Source: Marinilabiliales bacterium
Lineage (GTDB): Bacteria; Bacteroidota; Bacteroidia; Bacteroidales; SZUA-534
Length of the DNA: 7,351 nt
Assembly: GCA_003512955.1 (NCBI GenBank)
Contig: DOTG01000017.1
Location: 1-7,351, forward strand
Direction of reading: 5' to 3'
This document shows, piece by piece, positions 1 through 5,269 of the stretch (position 1 is the stretch's first letter; each line of letters starts with the position of its first letter). The position numbers and the translations under genes were made by a program. The notes under the pieces were generated by a model. The model was not told the DNA's origin, did not search any database, and worked only from the letters and a program-made list of their open reading frames with translations.

Positions 1-2
1 TG

Positions 3-14
3 GTCTTTTTAGAC
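3..14 (-). terminator. Possible hairpin after the propeller gene, cut by window edge
   Basis: GTCT and AGAC (3-6 and 11-14) can pair across four bases, and on the minus strand the sequence before it, GAGGCTGTCT, looks like the left arm of a longer inverted repeat. The right arm would continue outside the window. It could be a terminator or the end of another element; the evidence is weak. Confidence 0.2.
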
Positions 15-44
15 AGCCTCATTGCACTTTAACTATTAACTTAA

Positions 45-2822
45 CTATTGAACAACTACTCTTTCGACAAGTGACTTTTGTTTGTTTATAATGTGGATGT
101 AATAAATCCCTCTTGCATAGCCAGACAAATCAAACGACTTTGAACAACAGCTGCCCGAACTTTGTCCAACCGATTGAACCACCGTATTTCCACGGATATC
201 AATGATCCGGATTACTGAACTTCTATCCATATCGTTTATTTCAATATTCACTTGGGTGGTAATCGGGTTTGGATAAATTTTTATATCATCATCCATTTGT
301 TGGCCAATTCCGGACGGAAGCGGTGTAACAGCCAGGGTTTGGGCATCGCCTTGGCCACATCCGCTCGACGGTGTACAGATAATATCACCCGATAAATTGC
401 CCACAGTTACAGTAATTGCATGGGTACCGTTACCTGAAATAAGTGTCCAGTCACTGGGAAGAGTCCAGTCATAGGTTACCCCGGCAATATTGGTGACGCT
501 ATAATTTTCGGTAGTATTAGCTATTGGAGTTACCGAACCGGCAATGTTATCAGGTTTTGCCGGGAAATCATCAACAGGCGTTACCGTGATAATCTGTGAA
601 AGGCCTGTTCCAAATTCGTTCGATGGTATAACTGAAATGTAGCCTGGTTCACTTCCAACCAATACAGTAATAGAATTTGTTGATTGTCCCGTGATAATAT
701 TCCAATCGGATGGAACCTGCCAATTGAAATTTACACCAGATACATCCTCAACGGAATATGTTTGGACAGTGCTAATACAAGGAGTTATTTTTCCCGTAAT
801 CCCACTGGGTTGCGATGGAATATTCAGTTCATCAATACCTCTCCGATACAGCGAATTGAAAGTACCGGCATAAATGTACCTATCTGCCACACTTAAAGTG
901 GAAACAAACGTACCAGGTACCAAACCTGTACTGATGTCTTTCCAGGTTGTACCATCATCAATAGAGCAATAAAGGCCGTATTGGGGATAGGTGTTTGTTG
1001 GGATAATTATTTTACCATCAACAACAGCCATGGCATACAACGATAAGTCGGAACCCAGTGCCCCAGAAATTATTTTCCAGTTTATCCCGTCATCCTCCGA
1101 AAGCAAAATTGTCGGGTATTCAACTTCTTCGCCATTAATATTTTTTAGTACTGTGCCGCCGGCATATATTTTATCCCCATCGGCAATCAGTTTGGTTCCT
1201 GCCATATTGTGAACCAGTTTCCAATTGGCCCCATTGTCAACCGACCGGTATATCCCACGGCGGCCTCCACCGGATATACTTACTATTTTTGCGGTTGGAG
1301 TTGATATAAAATTATTCACGCTTATATATCCTGTTGCCCCTTCAAAAATGCTTTGTTGCCAGTTATTTCCATTATCGGTTGAATAATAATATCCTTCGTA
1401 GGCACCTAAAAATAAAATGGCTCCGTCGGAATGTAACGATAAATATAAATAATGGCTAGATTCTATATTTTTCCAGGTTGTACCATTGTCGTTTGAAATG
1501 CTGACACCACTAGTAGGTCCATAAGTATATAAACTACCGTTATGCTCAACCCATGGAAAAACGCTGTCTTGTTCAGTGCTGTGCCACGAATCGCCTCCAT
1601 CATCCGAAATAACTGATGCGGCAAACAATGTGGTTGAGTTTGAAGAAATGCTCCTCAAAAACTCTAAGTCATTAACCGGAAAGCCTTCATTAATTGCCGT
1701 CCAATTGTCCCCATTATCTTTTGAACGGAATATCCCACTGGTCATGGTGCCGGAATATAAATTAGAATTTAATGACAGTACGGGTGGGTTTGTCATCGAA
1801 AAGGCGTGCACCCCTGAATCTGATTCATTCCAGTTGTCACCATGGTCGGCCGATTTATAAATAGTTCCTTTTGTTCCAACTAAAACATTTTCATTACTCA
1901 TGACCAAAGCATTGCTTTCAGCCCAAATGGATATACCGTTGCCGTTCATCCCGCTCCAGCTATTCCCTCCATCTACCGACCGTATTACCCCATTGTACAC
2001 GCTGGCTGCAAATAGCAGCGAATCTTTCCCGACTATAGCTTTAATAGATGAATAATCAAATGAGGCTGTACTTGTCAATGCCCAAAAATCACCGCCATCT
2101 ACCGATTTCCAAATACCATCGTTTCCGTCGGACCCGGCATATATTGCATCTCCAATATAAGCAAGCGAAGTAATATAGGGATAATAATAATTGCCTTCAT
2201 TATATCCAATTTGCATCCCAATAGATGCCTGCACCCATGTATCCCCATTATTGGCCGACCGATAAATGCCAAAGTTTTCGCCAATACCCACGTATATTTC
2301 ATTTTCAACCACCAATAGGGAATAAATATGCGGAGGCATTTGTTCTAATCCGTTATTTGCATATTCCCATGTTTCGCCATTGTTGTTTGACCGGAGCAGT
2401 CCTTCGCCCGTTCCTGCAAACAAGGTGTTTCCCTTTTGGGCAAAACAAGTTACCCACATGGGTTTGGTTGTTTTTTTCGTCCAGGTAGCCCCATTATCAT
2501 CGGAGCGGTAGATACCTTCGGCTTCAAAAACAGAACCGCATCCTAAAAACAGGCTGTTCCCGAATCTGGCAATCACCTTTTTTGATGTTGGTAAAGAATT
2601 ACTTATTACCTCACTCCAGCTATTGCCTTCATCAGTGGAAATAAATAACCCATCGCCATGTAACCCTGTTATTGCAAACAGGGTATCCCCCGCTTCAGCC
2701 AAATAACTGATATAACCTCCATTGATGTTTACTGGAGACCATTGTGCCGATAAACTTCCGAAGGTCATTGATAGAACGATCAATACGCCAATGAATCCTT
2801 TAATTTGTATATTTTTTCTCAT
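45..2822 (-). CDS. Secreted Asp-box (BNR-type) beta-propeller protein with PKD-like domains and T9SS type A sorting domain
   Basis: This 925-residue protein is probably exported by the Sec system and then carried across the outer membrane by T9SS. Residues 1-26 form a signal peptide (basic start, hydrophobic core, likely cut after SLSA). Fourteen Asp-box motifs of the form S-x-D-x-G-x-T/S/N-W follow between residues 62 and 627, spaced 37-51 residues apart, as in beta-propellers. Two PKD-like domains lie at about 668-750 and 753-837, and a type A sorting domain with YPNP at 847-925. I saw no FRIP motif of true sialidases, so sialidase activity is not supported; ligand binding or a GH74/VPS10-like fold is possible. 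The ATG at 2822 is chosen because the signal peptide follows directly. The frame stays open upstream to an ATG at 2861 and a TTG at 2879, which would add a poor leader. The stop is TAG. It may be co-transcribed with the regulator gene upstream. The substrate is unknown. Confidence 0.88.
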   Translation of the reverse strand: MRKNIQIKGFIGVLIVLSMTFGSLSAQWSPVNINGGYISYLAEAGDTLFAITGLHGDGLFISTDEGNSWSEVISNSLPTSKKVIARFGNSLFLGCGSVFEAEGIYRSDDNGATWTKKTTKPMWVTCFAQKGNTLFAGTGEGLLRSNNNGETWEYANNGLEQMPPHIYSLLVVENEIYVGIGENFGIYRSANNGDTWVQASIGMQIGYNEGNYYYPYITSLAYIGDAIYAGSDGNDGIWKSVDGGDFWALTSTASFDYSSIKAIVGKDSLLFAASVYNGVIRSVDGGNSWSGMNGNGISIWAESNALVMSNENVLVGTKGTIYKSADHGDNWNESDSGVHAFSMTNPPVLSLNSNLYSGTMTSGIFRSKDNGDNWTAINEGFPVNDLEFLRSISSNSTTLFAASVISDDGGDSWHSTEQDSVFPWVEHNGSLYTYGPTSGVSISNDNGTTWKNIESSHYLYLSLHSDGAILFLGAYEGYYYSTDNGNNWQQSIFEGATGYISVNNFISTPTAKIVSISGGGRRGIYRSVDNGANWKLVHNMAGTKLIADGDKIYAGGTVLKNINGEEVEYPTILLSEDDGINWKIISGALGSDLSLYAMAVVDGKIIIPTNTYPQYGLYCSIDDGTTWKDISTGLVPGTFVSTLSVADRYIYAGTFNSLYRRGIDELNIPSQPSGITGKITPCISTVQTYSVEDVSGVNFNWQVPSDWNIITGQSTNSITVLVGSEPGYISVIPSNEFGTGLSQIITVTPVDDFPAKPDNIAGSVTPIANTTENYSVTNIAGVTYDWTLPSDWTLISGNGTHAITVTVGNLSGDIICTPSSGCGQGDAQTLAVTPLPSGIGQQMDDDIKIYPNPITTQVNIEINDMDRSSVIRIIDIRGNTVVQSVGQSSGSCCSKSFDLSGYARGIYYIHIINKQKSLVERVVVQ
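48..284 (-). other. T9SS type A C-terminal sorting domain of the propeller protein
   Basis: Residues 847-925 carry the usual landmarks: IYPNP near the start, a central I-x-D-I-x-G-N-x-V strand pair, FDLSGYARGIYYI, and a closing VVVQ. In known T9SS cargo this domain guides outer-membrane passage and is normally removed or replaced by a lipid anchor. An unusual Cys-Cys pair sits at residues 892-893, just before the FDLS strand. Confidence 0.88.
312..821 (-). repeat. Two tandem PKD-like domains
   Basis: Two copies of about 85 residues lie at residues 668-750 and 753-837 of the propeller protein. Both share a P-x-x-I-x-G-x-(I/V)-T-P opening, a YSV segment, a W-x-(L/V)-PSDW core, an ITV strand and a TVTP or AVTP end. 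They probably form a stalk between the propeller and the sorting domain. Such domains are common just before T9SS sorting domains. Confidence 0.75.
942..2639 (-). repeat. Fourteen Asp-box repeats (predicted propeller blades)
   Basis: Protein-level repeat inside the propeller gene. Asp boxes start at residues 62, 107, 145, 189, 240, 282, 324, 367, 406, 443, 481, 527, 575 and 620. Typical cores are STDEGNSW, SDDNGATW, SVDGGNSW and SVDNGANW. Most are preceded by a short G-(I/L/V)-(Y/F)-R strand. Copies differ a lot in DNA sequence, so this is an old array held by structure and not a recent tandem duplication. Confidence 0.85.
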
Positions 2823-3129
2823 TTTAAAAACTTTTAATAACTCAATGCATTCAAATAACATTCTATTAAAGTTGTACAATTTTAAATTTTGATAAACCCT
2901 CTAATAAAAAGTTTTACAATGCTCAAATATTATTATTAGCGATTAAAATTGAAAACAAAACCTATCTACAAAAAACCTTTTATTGAAAAAATCAACTCTA
3001 CATTTTATCGACATTTAAACATAAGTAAAAGATAATATGCACCTTACGGAATTAAACGAAATAAGATAAATTTAATGTACTGTTAACTTTGTGCGGACTG
3101 GGGAAATATTGTGGGGCAGATTAGATAAT
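2823..3129. other. AT-rich intergenic gap between regulator and propeller genes
   Basis: These 307 bases are very AT-rich (about 22% GC over 2941-3000). I found no convincing gene, RNA or intrinsic terminator. A 5-bp inverted repeat (AGATT/AATCT, 3118-3131) overlaps the regulator's stop codon but has no T-tract. One near match to the -7 box, TAGGTTTTG on the minus strand at 2964-2956, has no well-spaced -33 partner. Whether the propeller gene has its own promoter is therefore unclear. Confidence 0.5.
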
Positions 3130-4857
3130 CTAAAACTTAGAAAGAAAAGAGACCAGATTCGTTTCGGAGTTTGAAATATTCAATTTTTTCCGCAACCTAT
3201 ACCTTGCTTGATCTATGGAGGAAATTTGCTGTCCGGTTAGTTCTGAAATCTCTTTAGTTGACATATTTAAACGCAGGTACGCGCAAATATTTAGCTCATT
3301 TTTTGTTAAATCGGGATAACTACTTAACAAATTTTCATAAAACCCGACATGTACTTCTTGAAAGCGGATTGAGAACTCCTCTAACATTTTATCATCTGTA
3401 CTGCCTCTAAACTCATGGCTAATTTGATTTACGATATCTTTTGCTTCGCTGCCTTTAGTCTTTTTCTCGAGTTCAATAAGTTTATTCGAAATACTTGATA
3501 ATAATTCGTTCTTTTTAATCAATGCTATTAAATTAATAGTCAACTCTTTATTTTTAAGGCTCAATTCCGACTCAATTTTTTCTTTTTCGAGTTTTAAAAA
3601 ATTGGATTTCAATTTGTGTTTTGAAAATACTAACCCTAAAATTATGATGCCAAAAACAAGACTAAATATAATGATGAACATTACCGTATTTTTGTTTTGC
3701 TGGGCTAATTTCCTCTGAAATTCCTTTTTATCATAATTGTATTGAAGATCAAGCTTAGTTAACACTTTTTGCTTCTGCATAGAATAAATACTATCGTTTG
3801 AAGCATTCACAATTATTAAATACTTGAAAGCATTTACAGTGTCCTTTTTGTTCAGATAAAGCTGATTTAAAGTTTTAGATGCCGCATTAATAACCTTATA
3901 CTGCCCTATTATTTGGCCTTCACTTAGTGCATTTTTTAAATTTATAATGCATTTCTCGGTATCGTTCTGAATATAATAACAATATCCAATATTTAAAAGA
4001 CATTCAGCCAACCTTGTATGGTTATCCAATTTTATAAAAAATGTGTAAGCTTTTTGTAAATTTTCTAATGCTTCCTCAGTTTTACCGCTATTTAATTGGT
4101 CGTATCCAATATTCATTAAGTTGGTGCCTTGCCCTAAAATATCTCCTAACTTAATGCTTATTGCCATTGATTTTCTTAAAAAATAAACAGCCGTATCATA
4201 ATTCTGCATATAGGCGTAAGCTACAGCCATATTATTGTATTGTCTTTTAACTAAGATCGGAGAATTAATCTCGTTGGCAATATCCAAAGCCTTTTTATAA
4301 TAATCAAGAGCTTTGTTATATTCTTGTTGATCAGTAAAAGCTATACCAATATCACCAAGCGATTGAGCTATACCTTCTTTATCTTTTAGCTTCTCATATA
4401 TTTTAAGGCTTTTGAAAAAACATTGCGAACTGTTATCATAGTCGCCAAATTCGCTATAAAGTATGCCCAATAGGCTGTATGATTTGGCCAGTTCCAACTT
4501 AAAATCCAAATCTTCTGCAATTTCTTTTGATTTCTGGGCATATTCCATTGACTTTATATAATCGCTTACCCTGTAATAATATTTTCCTAAAAAAATCATT
4601 GCATTTATTCTACCTTTTGGATAGTCAATGTATGTAGATATATCTAAAGCTCTAATCGCAAGTTCATTATTATTCTCAGAAAACTGATTTTCTTCTCTTG
4701 AGATGAAGTCCAAAATTAAATCAACTTTATCTTTTGGGCTCTCCATTTTACTTAATGCAATAGTTAAACTATCAGTCGTTATAGTATCTTGTATCGAGGC
4801 ATTTACGCTGTTCAACAAACAATAAAAAGTAAAAAATATAATTAATTTAAATTTCAT
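3130..4857 (-). CDS. Membrane-anchored TPR protein with C-terminal LuxR-like helix-turn-helix (predicted one-component regulator)
   Basis: Predicted 575-residue sensor-regulator. Residues 1-20 look like a signal peptide (hydrophobic core, likely cut after VNA). Seven TPR-like helical pairs begin near residues 82, 121, 161, 201, 241, 281 and 321, a regular 40-residue step. One transmembrane helix spans about 390-411 and is followed by a Lys/Glu-rich coiled coil to about 468. The C-terminus, about 517-575, matches a LuxR-type DNA-binding domain: LTKNEL, then MSTKEISELTG, then a recognition-helix region and RLRKKLNI. This order puts the TPRs in the periplasm and the helix-turn-helix in the cytoplasm. 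No receiver or histidine-kinase domain is present. The start could be the GTG at 4860 or the adjacent ATG at 4857; ATG is preferred. Its GC is near 30% in sampled lines, well below the Ig-repeat gene. Target genes are unknown; the neighbouring cargo genes are candidates only by position. Confidence 0.87.
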   Translation of the reverse strand: MKFKLIIFFTFYCLLNSVNASIQDTITTDSLTIALSKMESPKDKVDLILDFISREENQFSENNNELAIRALDISTYIDYPKGRINAMIFLGKYYYRVSDYIKSMEYAQKSKEIAEDLDFKLELAKSYSLLGILYSEFGDYDNSSQCFFKSLKIYEKLKDKEGIAQSLGDIGIAFTDQQEYNKALDYYKKALDIANEINSPILVKRQYNNMAVAYAYMQNYDTAVYFLRKSMAISIKLGDILGQGTNLMNIGYDQLNSGKTEEALENLQKAYTFFIKLDNHTRLAECLLNIGYCYYIQNDTEKCIINLKNALSEGQIIGQYKVINAASKTLNQLYLNKKDTVNAFKYLIIVNASNDSIYSMQKQKVLTKLDLQYNYDKKEFQRKLAQQNKNTVMFIIIFSLVFGIIILGLVFSKHKLKSNFLKLEKEKIESELSLKNKELTINLIALIKKNELLSSISNKLIELEKKTKGSEAKDIVNQISHEFRGSTDDKMLEEFSIRFQEVHVGFYENLLSSYPDLTKNELNICAYLRLNMSTKEISELTGQQISSIDQARYRLRKKLNISNSETNLVSFLSKF

Positions 4858-4888
4858 CACCCTTTTGAATTCATTTCGCGCTGCTTAT

Positions 4889-4923
4889 CAAATTTATACC
4901 ACCCCTTTTTCGGAAAGCCCAAA
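4889..4923 (-). promoter_or_regulatory. Candidate promoter 2 for the TPR regulator gene
   Basis: On the minus strand TAAATTTG (4896-4889) is a second exact TAnnTTTG match, closer to the start codon. TTTG at 4923-4920 could be its -33 element, but the 23-base spacer is somewhat long. That same TTTG is the end of candidate promoter 1's -7 box. The leader would be about 25-30 bases. Confidence 0.4.
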
Positions 4924-4949
4924 TATAAAACTTAGATTCATTTTTTCAA
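4920..4949 (-). promoter_or_regulatory. Candidate promoter 1 for the TPR regulator gene
   Basis: On the minus strand TATATTTG (4927-4920) is an exact match to the Bacteroidota -7 box TAnnTTTG. A TTG (4949-4947) lies upstream with a 19-base spacer, which fits the -33 element. Transcription would start near 4913-4916, giving a leader of about 55-60 bases. Such boxes arise easily in AT-rich DNA, so this is a candidate only. Confidence 0.45.
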
Positions 4950-5163
4950 TAGATACACCCGGTTTATGTGATGTGTTTACAAAATTGTATGATTAATTAA
5001 GCTCCTCAGGTTTTACAGTGGCAATATTTCACTTTTGTTCAAAAAATACATTTTTCATTCCTGATTGGATGCAATACCAGTTTTTAATTAACCCGATCTT
5101 GATTTCTTATTGTTAGGCCGTACCGGGCGGGTATCTTAGAAACTTCTCAATATAGCCAAGTAT

Positions 5164-5197
5164 AAAAACAAAAAAAGGGGGCACGTTCTGTGCCCCC
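5164..5197 (-). terminator. Rho-independent terminator of the Ig-repeat gene
   Basis: A perfect 8-bp stem (GGGGGCAC at 5177-5184 with GTGCCCCC at 5190-5197) closes a 5-base loop. Read on the minus strand it is followed by seven T (5176-5170), then G and five more T. It lies about 70 bases past the stop codon of the Ig-repeat gene and should separate that gene from the regulator gene. The strand is set by the T-tract; on the plus strand the stem is followed by TGAGTG and no T-run. Confidence 0.93.
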
Positions 5198-5269
5198 TGA
5201 GTGAAAAAACTACCTGTCCTAAAATATTTCTATATCTCAAAATTCAGGACAAAACAATCACTCTCCCTC

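Larger units (their letters stand above)
4861..5269. other. Intergenic region between Ig-repeat gene and regulator gene
   Basis: About 409 bases without a supported gene. Going in the direction of transcription it holds a roughly 70-base 3' untranslated stretch, the terminator at 5164-5197, a short GC-rich patch at 5115-5134, an AT-rich stretch with two TTAATTAA palindromes (4993-5000, 5084-5091), and the candidate promoters of the regulator gene. No RNA fold beyond the terminator is convincing by eye. Confidence 0.6.

Noticed and set aside
1576..1860. Open frame of 94 codons on the plus strand inside the propeller gene
   Set aside because: It is antisense to three Asp-box repeats and shows no signal peptide, domain or upstream start signal. 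Frames at 684-896, 991-1212 and 2225-2488 were rejected for the same reason.
45..2822. Annotation of the propeller protein as a sialidase
   Set aside because: Asp boxes occur in many propellers; the FRIP motif and other catalytic signs of sialidases were not seen.
2823..2879. N-terminal extension of the propeller protein to TTG at 2879 or ATG at 2861
   Set aside because: It would place 13-19 extra residues before a good signal peptide, and the ATG at 2822 gives a standard leader.
3118..3131. Terminator for the regulator gene
   Set aside because: The inverted repeat has only 5 AT-rich pairs, overlaps the stop codon and has no following T-tract.
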